Source: Planctomycetota bacterium (GTDB lineage: Bacteria > Planctomycetota > Phycisphaerae > WQYP01). Taken from it: a DNA stretch of 18,202 bases. Position 1 is the first letter of the stretch, and every line of letters begins with the position of its first letter. The notes beneath the pieces are model-generated. The model saw only the letters and a program-made list of their open reading frames with translations. It made no database searches and was not told the DNA's origin. Location of the stretch: positions 1-18,202 of the forward strand of contig JAJYGE010000166.1 in assembly GCA_021785155.1 (NCBI GenBank), written 5' to 3'. A program made the translations under genes and the position numbers. Below are positions 1 through 7,851 of the stretch, in pieces.

Positions 1-96
1 GGGGTATAAACGGCATACCACACCTTCCTTCCTTGGAAAGTATATAGTATACACCAGCAAATCTCGCATTGCAATGTTATTTTAGAATCACACTAC

Positions 97-140
97 TAGT
101 GCCCTGTTCCATCCGTAATTACGGGTGGAACAGGGCACTA
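97..140. repeat. 44-bp near-perfect palindrome downstream of cysS
   Basis: The two 22-base halves (97-118 and 119-140) are reverse complements except for one T/G pair at 112 and 125, which would be a wobble pair in plus-strand RNA. The centre is TAATTA with no loop spacing. It begins 39 bases past the cysS stop on the minus strand. No T-run follows it on either strand, so a classical intrinsic terminator is unlikely, although it could form a stable RNA hairpin at the cysS 3' end. Its role is unknown. Confidence 0.75.
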
Positions 141-178
141 AGTTCGCCGCAATACGACGTAGAAATAGGGATCTGGAT

Positions 179-1798
179 TCAAGCGGTGAATGGTGCCAAG
201 CGCGGACGCCACGTTGAACCGGCGGGCGTGTCTTTAATTTCCACCCCGAGTTCCGCAATTTCCCTGCGAATGGAATCGCCGGCGGCAAAATCTTTCCGCT
301 GCCGGGCTGCGGCGCGCTGTTGCATTAACTCCTGGACTTGCCGTTGTTTGACCGTTGGCAGAGGTTGCAGCGGGGTAAAAATAACCCCCAGAACATGATC
401 CACCATTTTGAGGCTTTGAAGGGCCGCGCGTGCCTGCCGGTACGGTATGGTCTTCTGCTTATGCAGTGGGTTCGCCCATGTAAACAGGGCTGCCAACGCG
501 CCTGAAACATTCAAATCATCGTCCATGGCGGAGTTAAATTCCGCGATCATTCGCGCCTCGGCAGGCTCAAGCATGGGTTCAAGCGGCGCGATCGCCGTGG
601 CATTGGGTGCGGTGAAATCCCCGTCGCCGGCGGCTTCATCGACTGCCGCCACCGTCGTTGTCAATTTTTCCGCCAGATCACGCAGCGTGGTAATGGCCGC
701 CGCCGCTTCATGGAGGCTCTGAAGTGTGAAATTCATCGGTTCACGATAACGTGTGCTGATAAGGCCCCACCGAATCACCACCGGATCAAACCCCTTTTCC
801 ATGAGATCACGAATGGTAAAAAAATTACCCCTGGACTTGGACATTTTTTCAGCATTGACCATCAGATGCCGCGTGTGCATCCAATATTTAACAAATGGCT
901 TTCCAGTGGCCCCTTCCGACTGGGCGATTTCACATTCATGATGGGGATGGATATTGTCTTCACCGCCGGTATGCAGATCAAAAGACTGCCCCAGGGCGCG
1001 AATGGACATCACACTGCATTCAATATGCCAGCCGGGATACCCTTCTCCCCAAGGACTGGGCCAACGCATGAGATGATGTGTATCGGGCTTCCAAAGAAAA
1101 AAATCAGCCGGATGCCGTTTAGCCGCTTGTTCATTGGTTCTTCCCCCGGCTCCATGGGATAACTGCTCCAGAGAATTACCGGAGAGTTTTCCGTACGCTG
1201 GAAAACTATGAATATCGTAATAAACCACGCCATCCGCCCCGATATAAGCATGCCCCCGTGCGATGAGGGTTTGGATCATGGCAATAAATTCAGGGATATG
1301 CCGGGTCGGGCGCGGAATAATGCGTTCCCGGGCCTCTTCCGTCATCGCCGCGTCATAATCCGCCACCACGCCCAGTCCCAGCAGTCGGGCGTCATCAAGA
1401 AATGCCCGGGCAAAATAATCCGCCACCGCAAATGGATCGTTGGGATTTTCCACCAGGGCTTTACCGTCTTTTTTTGTCTCCTTCATTTTTTCCACGGCCA
1501 CTTCCAGTTTGTCGCGGCCAGCACCGTCCGCCAGTTGGTCATCGGTCATGTGACCCACATCCGTCATGTTCATAATGTGCGTTACGTGTGCGCCGCGCAG
1601 TTCCAGATAACGCCGCAGCACGTCGGCAAACAAAAATGCGCGAAAATTGCCGATGTGGGCATAGTCATAGACAGTTGGGCCACAACTATAGATCCCGATG
1701 CTGGCCGAACGGAGGGGATCGGTTGCGTCCGGGCCGGGCTGAAGGGGAATAAAATTCTCAAGCTGATGGTGCAGCGTATTATAAAAACGGGTGGACAT
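179..1798 (-). CDS. cysS: Cysteinyl-tRNA synthetase
   Basis: This cytoplasmic class I aminoacyl-tRNA synthetase charges tRNA-Cys with cysteine using ATP. Numbered from the ATG at 1798 (539 aa), the nucleotide-binding HIGH-type motif is HIGN at residues 48-51 after CGPTVYDYA, and KMSKS is at 318-322. The zinc ligands are all visible: C39, C261, H286 and E290 (in HPHHECE). The C-terminal segment ending in [13 protein letters not shown] is typical of the family. An in-frame GTG at 1834 would add 12 residues, but the ATG is preferred because the conserved N-terminus (STRFYNTL) starts there, with AAAGGA about 13 nt upstream. The protein is somewhat longer than the common 460-500 aa because of an N-terminal loop (about residues 18-33) and inserts in the connective region. 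It lies 112 bp downstream of the TPR gene on the same strand, so co-transcription is possible. Confidence 0.96.
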   Translation of the reverse strand: MSTRFYNTLHHQLENFIPLQPGPDATDPLRSASIGIYSCGPTVYDYAHIGNFRAFLFADVLRRYLELRGAHVTHIMNMTDVGHMTDDQLADGAGRDKLEVAVEKMKETKKDGKALVENPNDPFAVADYFARAFLDDARLLGLGVVADYDAAMTEEARERIIPRPTRHIPEFIAMIQTLIARGHAYIGADGVVYYDIHSFPAYGKLSGNSLEQLSHGAGGRTNEQAAKRHPADFFLWKPDTHHLMRWPSPWGEGYPGWHIECSVMSIRALGQSFDLHTGGEDNIHPHHECEIAQSEGATGKPFVKYWMHTRHLMVNAEKMSKSRGNFFTIRDLMEKGFDPVVIRWGLISTRYREPMNFTLQSLHEAAAAITTLRDLAEKLTTTVAAVDEAAGDGDFTAPNATAIAPLEPMLEPAEARMIAEFNSAMDDDLNVSGALAALFTWANPLHKQKTIPYRQARAALQSLKMVDHVLGVIFTPLQPLPTVKQRQVQELMQQRAAARQRKDFAAGDSIRREIAELGVEIKDTPAGSTWRPRLAPFTA

Positions 1799-1910
1799 GG
1801 GGCAGCAACGTTCCTTTCGCCGGTGATAAATCACACCTATGAGGACATTTTATGCAGTTTAGCGGGTTTGGAAAGACACGCCGGCCAAACCATCTAATAT
1901 TCCTGTGCCG

Positions 1911-4031
1911 CTATTTTTGGGTTTGTGAAGCGTGTTGCCCCGTCGCCGCCGCCGGGCGCGGATGGCCCGCCGCCCGCAAGGCTTTGGCCAGGAGGGCCAA
2001 AGCTGACGGATTCCCGGGATTTAAAGTAAGCACCGTGCGAAACTGTTGCACGGCTGCAGCGGGGTGGGCATGGTTCAACAAATCCAGGCCATAAAAATAA
2101 TGCGCCGGCACCAGACCCGGATTAATAGCCAGTGCTTTGCGATATTCGGCCATAGCCTGCCGCCAGTGCCCGCTGCCATCGAGAATCACACCCAGATTAT
2201 ACCGGGCGTCGGCATTGTGGGAATCGCAGGCAATGGCGTCACGCAATGCCTTGATCGCCAATGTCGTGTTACCCTGGTGCGATTGGGCCTGCGCGAAGGC
2301 CAGATAAAGCGCACTTGAGCCGGGCATCAGGGCAATTCCCCGATTGAGATCCTTGACCGCCATTTTCCAGTTGCCCTGCTGCTGGTAGCAATGGGCCAAT
2401 TTGATAATTATCTTGGCCTGATATGGATCCGCCATCAGTGATTTTCGGAAATATTGCATGGCCAGCGGAATATTGTGTTTGTTTTCCAGATAAAGCGATC
2501 CCAGCAACTCATTGGCAACTGGATCTGTCCCTTTGGTAATCTTGAGGGCGGCCTGGCAATCCGCAAACTCCTGGTTGAGGTGATGATGGATGAGCTCATG
2601 AATGGCCATTATCTCATAGGCTTTAAAGCACTGTTTATCATAATCCAGCTCATGCACCCAAATCTTCAGGGGAGGGACGTAGTACGTGCACTGAACATAA
2701 CTGACCAATCCCAGCGCCGCCAACACACCGGCTGCTACCGCCGTGGACAATCTGAAGTGGATCGCGCCAATCGGCGCTGACGATGTGCGGGTTGGGTTTT
2801 GTGTGTATCGGCTCCGCGAATTTACGGGCAGTTTAGAAACAGCCATCGCACCGATTTGCACCGCCAATACGATTAAACTTATACAGCCAAGGTAAAAATA
2901 GTGGTCAGCCACGAACGTAATGGTCATGCCGGCAAACGGCACAAATCCCAATGCCGGCGAAACCATCACCGCGTAGATTGCCGTGGCCGCAAACAAACCC
3001 CGTCCGAACCGCTTGCGGAGCGCGAAAGATCCGACCGCCACCAATGCGGCAGTTAACGGATACAGCAGGTCAATGGTTGTAAAACCGTGCACCTGCCAAC
3101 GAGGATAGACCATTAAAATCGGATGCGGCCAGAACAGCTTTCCGACATAAAACCAGATATCCTTTCCCGCAATTACCAGATGTTGAAACAGCGTAAAGTG
3201 ATAAGCGTTGCCATGCGCCCCGGCTCCATTACGCTCGCGCCATGCCGCCATCCACCCGGCACCGGCGGTGATGACAAACCAGGGAACACCGGCAACAAGA
3301 TGTTTGCGGGTTATGCGGCCAAGTTTCCACCATGTCAATATCAGTATGGCCGCCGGCAGCGCACAGACGAAGGTTTTGGCGCATACCGCCAGAAAATAGA
3401 AAGTCAGTGCCGCCGCGAAAAAGCGCCATTGATATACCGGCGCACCGGATTCCAATTGCTCGTCCGGCCCATCTAACCCGGCAAAGCGTATCCAACTCCA
3501 CACCGCCGCGAGCACCAGAAAACCGGATATAAGATTTTTTTGCTCTACCACCCACGCCACAGATTCCACCACCACCGGATGAATCGCAAAAATAGCCGCC
3601 GCCAGCCAGGCCGCACGCAGTCGCAACCGACGGAGAATTCGCCACAAAAAGACCGCATTGATTACCTGCAGCAGGAAGCTGACGGTATGAAAGCCCAGTG
3701 CGTCAGAACCCCATAGTTGCCATTGGAGAAAATAGGCGGTTACCGACAAGGGGTAATACTGCATGAAGGTCATGGGATCAAACCAGACGAAGCGCAAGTC
3801 CCACCAGTGATGCATGGCCGGATCATTAAGGATCCAATAGCCGTCGTCCCAGATAAATCCCGCCGCATGCAAGGGGTAGTAAACAAGAAGGCACAAGGCA
3901 GAAATGGCCGCTACGGGAATGACAATCCGTCTTAGAAAAGCCACCAGTGGGTTGTATCCGGATGCACTGAACCAGGACTTGACTTTTTCGGCCGGTTTAT
4001 TGCTGTTTGATGGATGCGCATGTTCTGCCAT
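1911..4031 (-). CDS. Polytopic GT-C-like membrane protein with C-terminal TPR repeats (TMTC-like)
   Basis: The protein has 706 aa. A short polar N-terminus is followed by a hydrophobic segment at about residues 35-58 and then several more membrane spans to about residue 445. The motif FIWDDGYWILND after the first span and the HPVVVESVAWVVEQKN segment are hallmarks of the bacterial TMTC-like/GT-C glycosyltransferase group found widely in Planctomycetota. The acidic DD in the first loop is where GT-C enzymes keep their catalytic or metal-binding acid. From about residue 480 to 695 there are tandem TPR-type helices, for example ALYLAFAQAQSHQGNTTLA and ADARYNLGVILDGSGHWRQA. The family suggests transfer of sugar from a lipid-linked donor to protein outside the membrane, but no member-specific function can be assigned. 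The ATG at 4031 has no obvious Shine-Dalgarno. The tail is rich in Ala, Pro and His. Confidence 0.85.
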   Translation of the reverse strand: MAEHAHPSNSNKPAEKVKSWFSASGYNPLVAFLRRIVIPVAAISALCLLVYYPLHAAGFIWDDGYWILNDPAMHHWWDLRFVWFDPMTFMQYYPLSVTAYFLQWQLWGSDALGFHTVSFLLQVINAVFLWRILRRLRLRAAWLAAAIFAIHPVVVESVAWVVEQKNLISGFLVLAAVWSWIRFAGLDGPDEQLESGAPVYQWRFFAAALTFYFLAVCAKTFVCALPAAILILTWWKLGRITRKHLVAGVPWFVITAGAGWMAAWRERNGAGAHGNAYHFTLFQHLVIAGKDIWFYVGKLFWPHPILMVYPRWQVHGFTTIDLLYPLTAALVAVGSFALRKRFGRGLFAATAIYAVMVSPALGFVPFAGMTITFVADHYFYLGCISLIVLAVQIGAMAVSKLPVNSRSRYTQNPTRTSSAPIGAIHFRLSTAVAAGVLAALGLVSYVQCTYYVPPLKIWVHELDYDKQCFKAYEIMAIHELIHHHLNQEFADCQAALKITKGTDPVANELLGSLYLENKHNIPLAMQYFRKSLMADPYQAKIIIKLAHCYQQQGNWKMAVKDLNRGIALMPGSSALYLAFAQAQSHQGNTTLAIKALRDAIACDSHNADARYNLGVILDGSGHWRQAMAEYRKALAINPGLVPAHYFYGLDLLNHAHPAAAVQQFRTVLTLNPGNPSALALLAKALRAAGHPRPAAATGQHASQTQK

Positions 4032-4351
4032 GGTACATAATGTAACGCCAATAAATGAAAGTTGCCTGAAAAAATGAATAATATTCGTAAACGCATAATA
4101 AAACGAATAATATCAATATTTATTGGACTTATGGGCCTTATTAACACGAATAATTAGGGTAGACCGTGAGATTACCGGTCTGTACCTCCGGATTTGGATG
4201 CCGGGCGTATGCCGAGTTGGTATTCGGTCTGTCGGGAATGGCGTGCTGATGGTTATGTACAAACACGTTCCGATTCATGGTGCCTGGCGTGGCAGGCACA
4301 GGTTAGGGGCAGGGCGATGAAGGTGCGATAATCGCGGCGGTATATGCCACG

Positions 4352-4379
4352 CGAATTCATGCCGCAAATGAGATATAAT
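4352..4379 (+). promoter_or_regulatory. Putative csrA promoter
   Basis: A perfect TATAAT lies at 4374-4379, preceded 16 bp upstream by GAATTC (4352-4357), a weak -35 match. Transcription would start near 4386 and give a leader of about 97 nt ahead of csrA. The -10 is good and the -35 is poor, so confidence is moderate. Confidence 0.4.
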
Positions 4380-4440
4380 ATGCTGGAAGTCGCATGAAAA
4401 TTAAGATGACAGGCTGGTCGGGCGACGTAAGCCCGAAACC

Positions 4441-4482
4441 GGAAATAAATGGATTTATGCTGACAAGTCAAGGAGTTGATTT
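4441..4482 (+). promoter_or_regulatory. Candidate CsrA-binding hairpins in the csrA leader
   Basis: Two GGA-presenting hairpins are readable. The first (4445-4458) has a 4-bp stem ATAA/TTAT and the hexaloop ATGGAT, a match to the A-N-GGA-N loop bound by CsrA. The second (4468-4479) has TCA/TGA flanking AGGAGT and contains the Shine-Dalgarno AGGAG (4471-4475), 7 nt before the ATG. The GGA cores at 4451 and 4472 are 21 nt apart, a distance one CsrA dimer could bridge. Further GGA triplets lie at 4385 and 4441. This resembles known CsrA autoregulation, but binding is inferred. Confidence 0.45.
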
Positions 4483-4767
4483 ATGCTGGTACTCTCACGT
4501 CAGCACGATGAAAGCATCATGATTGGCGATAATATCGAAATCACGATAGTGGACATCCGCGGAGACAAAGTAAGACTTGGCATCAAAGCCCCCAATACTG
4601 TGCCGGTGCATCGCAAAGAAGTCTATCTGGCAATCCAACGTGAACGAACCGACGTGGCACGGCACAACGCCGACGCTCATATCCTTAATAGCGGAACCCC
4701 AGACGGTGCGCCCACGACAAAACCCGATAATCCGCCCGAAACCGTTACGCCAGCGCCGGCCAATTAA
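4483..4767 (+). CDS. csrA: Carbon storage regulator CsrA
   Basis: This is a small dimeric RNA-binding post-transcriptional regulator that usually blocks or stabilises mRNAs through GGA motifs near the ribosome-binding site. Residues 1-55 give the whole family fold: [20 protein letters not shown], then [19 protein letters not shown]. The RNA-contacting residues L4 and R6 and the R of HRKE (R44 equivalent) are present. The length is 94 aa against about 60-75 usual; the extra 25-30 residues are a Pro/Thr/Asp/Asn-rich, probably disordered tail. The start is fixed by AGGAG at 4471-4475. No fliW, flagellin or flagellar gene is in the window, so the usual antagonist cannot be seen. rlmN starts 35 bp downstream on the same strand. 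Confidence 0.95.
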   Translation: MLVLSRQHDESIMIGDNIEITIVDIRGDKVRLGIKAPNTVPVHRKEVYLAIQRERTDVARHNADAHILNSGTPDGAPTTKPDNPPETVTPAPAN

Positions 4768-4802
4768 TCTGTCAAAGTCCGTGAATCGGTTATCATGTGG
4801 TA

Positions 4803-5933
4803 ATGAACGAAGCGAAGACCTCCATCCTTGACTTAACACCTGGAGACCTTCAGGCCCAGACGTCTGAATTCGGTATGCCCAAATACCGCTCCGCGCAGAT
4901 TATGGAGTGGATTTTTAAGAAGCGTGCCGTTGCATTTGATCAAATGACCAATCTTTCCCGCAATGACCGGGCGTTGTTGGCGGAAAAATATACCCTCTTC
5001 TCCGGCACGATGGTGCGTCATATCCGTGCCACCGACGATACGGAAAAAATTCTTATCCGCTGGCCTGATGGCGGCTTGACGGAAAGCGTTATGATTCCCT
5101 CGGATGATGACCGCAGCGATGAAGATGGCAATATCACCGTCGCCCATCGACGCACAGCATGCCTTTCCACTCAGGTGGGCTGCCCGGTGGGTTGCGCTTT
5201 TTGTGCCAGCGGCCTGCAGGGACTTAAAAACAACCTCCGCCCGGGGCAAATTATTGAACAAGCGTTGCGATTAAGCGCCTTGCTGCCGGAAAAATTGCGC
5301 CTGACCAACGTGGTATTTATGGGAATGGGTGAGCCGCTGGCTAATTTTGACGCCACGGTCGCGGCGATTCGGATCCTCATGGCGGATTGGGGGCTGAAAA
5401 TTGGTGGAAGAAAGATCACGGTCAGTACCGTCGGCCTGCCGCCACAGATAAGGCAACTTGCCGATGTCGGCCTGCCGGTTACGCTGGCGTTGAGTCTGCA
5501 CGCACCCAACGATGCCCTGCGGAAAAAGATCATTCCCTGGGCGCGCGGCATATCGATTGCGGCCATTATTGAAGCCGGGCAATATTATTTTCAAAATACC
5601 GGACGTGAATTAACCCTTGAATATATCATGCTTGATGGCGTCAACACATTGCCGGAACATGCCGCCGAACTGGCGGCAGTAGCCCGTAAATTGAGGGCCA
5701 ATGTAAATTTAATTTATTACAATGAAGTTCCGGATTTGCCGTTCCGCCGACCATCGGGAAAAACCATGCTGGAATTTCAAACCGCATTGCGCGGTGCCGG
5801 CATCAATGCACATGTACGGCGCAGCCGCGGAAGAGACATCGCCGCCGCCTGCGGGCAACTGGCCCGGCAGGACCGTGATTCACCGATTGAGGCAACGATT
5901 GCTTCGACCGCGGGGCCGAAGGGTGCGGCATAA
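4803..5933 (+). CDS. rlmN: Dual-specificity 23S rRNA (A2503)/tRNA (A37) C2-methyltransferase RlmN
   Basis: This cytoplasmic radical-SAM enzyme methylates C2 of A2503 in 23S rRNA and of A37 in some tRNAs. Numbered from the ATG at 4803 (376 aa), the [4Fe-4S]-binding CxxxCxxC is C127-C131-C134 in QVGCPVGCAFCASG. The methyl-carrying cysteine pair is C120 (in RTACLSTQ) and C350 (in GRDIAAACGQL). The GEPLAN segment and the LSLHAPND segment are also family signatures. An in-frame GTG at 4797 would add two residues. Neither start has a clear Shine-Dalgarno, so translation may depend on coupling to csrA, which ends 35 bp upstream. The GRDIAAACGQL ending distinguishes it from most Cfr proteins, and RlmN is by far the better call. 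Confidence 0.95.
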   Translation: MNEAKTSILDLTPGDLQAQTSEFGMPKYRSAQIMEWIFKKRAVAFDQMTNLSRNDRALLAEKYTLFSGTMVRHIRATDDTEKILIRWPDGGLTESVMIPSDDDRSDEDGNITVAHRRTACLSTQVGCPVGCAFCASGLQGLKNNLRPGQIIEQALRLSALLPEKLRLTNVVFMGMGEPLANFDATVAAIRILMADWGLKIGGRKITVSTVGLPPQIRQLADVGLPVTLALSLHAPNDALRKKIIPWARGISIAAIIEAGQYYFQNTGRELTLEYIMLDGVNTLPEHAAELAAVARKLRANVNLIYYNEVPDLPFRRPSGKTMLEFQTALRGAGINAHVRRSRGRDIAAACGQLARQDRDSPIEATIASTAGPKGAA

Positions 5934-6075
5934 ATCGCAGGAACCACGCATCTATATTTTGTCGGACCGGTGCCGGACGCAATCATTGTCTGTTAAAAAG
6001 ACCATGGGATAATCGACCGCCCGTTAACGGTTACGATCTTAATCATGTCAATAATGGCGGACAATATCTGGAACT

Positions 6076-7371
6076 TCAATGACCGGGGAATGTTGATGGC
6101 TTGTCATCATCGCTGTCCGCGGGACTGGAAGGGCCTGCCAGCACAATGGCATTTTTTCCCATGGATTTCGCACGCATCAATTCTTGATCGGCAACAGCTA
6201 AAAGATCGTTGAGATTCTGGGCATCCCACGGAAATGTTGCCAGTCCACCGCTGATACTTAAACGACCCGCAATTGGACCGCCTTGCGTATTCCACGGATG
6301 TTCAGCCACCGCTTTCCGGAAGCGCTGGGCAATATTCAATACGGTACGGGGATGCTGAGAGTCCGGCTGGCGCAGGCCGCCTTCATCCCAGAAGACTACC
6401 GCAAACTCATCGCCACCGATGCGCGCCACCATGTCCCGATTGCGGGTGCAATGCCGCAGCAGGCCGATAACTTCACGGATGATGGCATCACCGGCGGCGT
6501 GTCCAAAATGATCGTTGTATTGTTTGAAATCATCAATATCAAACAGCAGGATCGTCACGCAGAAGCGGTCTTTTCTAGCGCGATCCAGCAGATGCGGAAC
6601 ATTTTCCATAAAGTAGCGCCGATTGTACGCACCGGAGAGTTCATCGGTATCCGCAAGGCGTCGAAGATTTTTGAAATTGCGGTTCAGCACCAGCATGGCG
6701 GTCAGCCAGGCCGCGGATTGCTGAAGCTGATCGGTAATGCGCGCGCTTTTGGCGGTGCCTTCCAGCACCAGTGATCCAAAGTTAATGTTGCGATGTTGCA
6801 ACGGAACCGTCATCTTTTCCGGGGCCACCGGAAAAAGCTGGTTCTGTTGGGCGTCGGCAGGTTCAATTTTCAGATATCCGGGCCAGCGGAAATTGCTTTG
6901 CAGAATTTCCAGGGCCACAGTTTGAAAATCACGCTGTCCGCTTTGCATTTCCTGCACGAGTTTAATTTGCGTCTGCATCGGAATTTTCAGCGTAGCCGTG
7001 GCGGATGCCGCAACATTGGCTTGATCTTCCTGGGCCAGTATGTCAGCCAGTGGCTCGGACTGCGGATTGGTCGATTCCGACTTGTCTACCGGCGTTGGCT
7101 CCGCCGCACTCTTCACGTCACGTTTTGGCCCTTTGGGCGTGCGCGGGGGTGCCGTATGAGGCACCGGCCTGAAAATCTCAAAGGCCGGGCGCGGCGCACT
7201 TCCGGTCACATGTGGATCGTTAGGATTAGAATCAGACACGACAAACCTCTCTCTCGCCGGCTCCTGGACAAGATGCGGCCCCGCAAGGCTGAACTCGTCA
7301 ACCTCGAACGCCTCCTTGCGTAATTCGCCGGAAATACTCATGCCAGCAGCCTGACGACATTTTTCCGACAC
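6076..7371 (-). CDS. GGDEF-domain diguanylate cyclase
   Basis: This protein is predicted to make cyclic di-GMP from two GTP. It has 431 aa from a GTG at 7371; an ATG at 7341 (residue 11) is an equally good start and neither has a strong Shine-Dalgarno. Residues 50-125 are low-complexity, rich in Pro, Ser and Thr. Residues 130-235 form a folded region ending in LVLNRNFKNLRRLA that looks like a degenerate GAF-type sensor, but this is not certain. The GGDEF domain covers about 240-415, with the metal-binding Asp in LLFDIDDFK (D278), the active-site GGDEF at 319-323, and an RxxD inhibitory site (R310-D313) exactly five residues before it. That suggests an active enzyme with product feedback. There are no transmembrane segments, so it is probably cytosolic. 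Its long leader carries a candidate structured RNA (7400-7557). Confidence 0.93.
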   Translation of the reverse strand: MSEKCRQAAGMSISGELRKEAFEVDEFSLAGPHLVQEPARERFVVSDSNPNDPHVTGSAPRPAFEIFRPVPHTAPPRTPKGPKRDVKSAAEPTPVDKSESTNPQSEPLADILAQEDQANVAASATATLKIPMQTQIKLVQEMQSGQRDFQTVALEILQSNFRWPGYLKIEPADAQQNQLFPVAPEKMTVPLQHRNINFGSLVLEGTAKSARITDQLQQSAAWLTAMLVLNRNFKNLRRLADTDELSGAYNRRYFMENVPHLLDRARKDRFCVTILLFDIDDFKQYNDHFGHAAGDAIIREVIGLLRHCTRNRDMVARIGGDEFAVVFWDEGGLRQPDSQHPRTVLNIAQRFRKAVAEHPWNTQGGPIAGRLSISGGLATFPWDAQNLNDLLAVADQELMRAKSMGKNAIVLAGPSSPADSDDDKPSTFPGH

Positions 7372-7399
7372 ACATTGACTCTACGTAGCCAATGCTTGT

Positions 7400-7557
7400 G
7401 TCATTTGCCAAGGCACTCCACCCTGGGCGCTATACGCGAACAAAGAGCAGAATGACCCTGCCTTCGGCTAACCTCCGTTACCAGCAGTAAATCAACTGAT
7501 TTCATCCGGAACTGGTCTTTTTAGCACACACCACCGGATGCCTGCTGGTAACTTAAC
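7400..7557 (-). ncRNA. Candidate structured 5' leader RNA of the GGDEF gene
   Basis: The core has a perfect 11-bp closing stem (7542-7552 with 7477-7487, GTTACCAGCAG/CTGCTGGTAAC). It encloses two hairpins that stack with almost no unpaired bases between them: 7534-7540 with 7503-7509 (CATCCGG/CCGGATG), extended by 7530-7533 with 7513-7516, and 7497-7502 with 7489-7494 (AAATCA/TGATTT). A second weaker domain is closed by 7451-7456 with 7400-7405 (GTCATT/AATGAC). A possible -10 at 7564-7569 on the minus strand places the transcript start about 5 nt before the first stem. I recognise no known riboswitch consensus, including c-di-GMP classes. The strand is inferred, since the inverted repeats fold on either strand. 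Confidence 0.4.
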
Positions 7558-7750
7558 CCATACTTTATACTAAATCGGTTCACAAGGCAAAAAATTGTTT
7601 CAATATTAATCCGTTTCCCGGCTTATCAGACTGTCGGGCTTTTGCCAAGGCCATTGCTCGCCGGGCGTCTAATATGTAATGTACGGGAAATACCGCCATT
7701 TTACCGGGCTTTCCGTTGGCTGCGACTTTTATACTATCGGACGTGGGCTG
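7553..7750. other. Intergenic stretch between GGDEF leader and group II intron 3' end
   Basis: Together with the leader this makes about 380 bp without a protein gene. Beyond the possible promoter at 7564-7590, I see only AT-rich sequence around 7570-7612 and no RNA gene, repeat or terminator. The part next to 7750 would be the 3' exon of the inserted group II intron. Confidence 0.5.
7564..7590 (-). promoter_or_regulatory. Possible promoter for the GGDEF gene
   Basis: On the minus strand, TTGCCT (7585-7590) is followed after 15 bp by TATAAA (7564-7569). The spacing is short of optimal. The start would be near 7557, just ahead of the structured leader and about 186 nt before the GTG at 7371. 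Confidence 0.3.
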
Positions 7751-7793
7751 ATCGGGTGAGTGGCGCGGGGAAGTTTCACCCCCGCGCTCTGGC

Positions 7794-7828
7794 AGAACCG
7801 GACATGAGCCTCTCGGCTCATCCGGCTC
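7794..7828 (-). ncRNA. Group II intron domain V
   Basis: Read on the minus strand, this 35-nt segment begins GAGCCGGATGAGCC and ends with GGTTCT. It folds into the standard domain V hairpin: lower stem GAGCCGG with CCGGTTC, an internal bulge, then an upper stem GAGCC/GGCTC capped by a GAGA tetraloop. It lies 23 nt after the maturase stop codon, the expected position. The purine-pyrimidine pattern of the lower stem fits bacterial ORF-containing introns. Confidence 0.85.
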
Positions 7829-7851
7829 CCATCATCGCCATTGCCATAAGA

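Larger units (their letters stand above)
4032..4482. other. Divergent intergenic region between the TPR gene and csrA
   Basis: This 451-bp stretch holds no convincing gene; its short ORFs have no family resemblance. The left third (4070-4160) is AT-rich, with the 9-mer ACGAATAAT repeated near 4108 and 4145 and a related inverted copy near 4080. Small hairpins are visible at 4161-4181 (AGACCG/CGGTCT), 4281-4298 (TGCCTG/CAGGCA) and 4418-4436 (TCGGGC/GCCCGA). The right third is the probable csrA promoter and leader. Confidence 0.6.

Noticed and set aside
97..140. Intrinsic terminator of cysS
   Set aside because: The hairpin is strong, but no T-run follows it on the minus strand, so it is listed only as a palindrome.
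4123..4320. Small ORF upstream of csrA
   Set aside because: No Shine-Dalgarno, no family resemblance, and it overlaps hairpins; treated as non-coding.
5934..6075. A shared terminator between rlmN and the GGDEF gene
   Set aside because: Only a short palindrome CCGTTAACGG and scattered weak pairing are visible, with no stem plus T-run.
7477..7552. A tRNA or integron attC site in the structured segment
   Set aside because: There is no four-arm cloverleaf, T-loop or CCA end. The core-site consensus of attC (RYYYAAC/GTTRRRY) is not properly met and no integrase is nearby.
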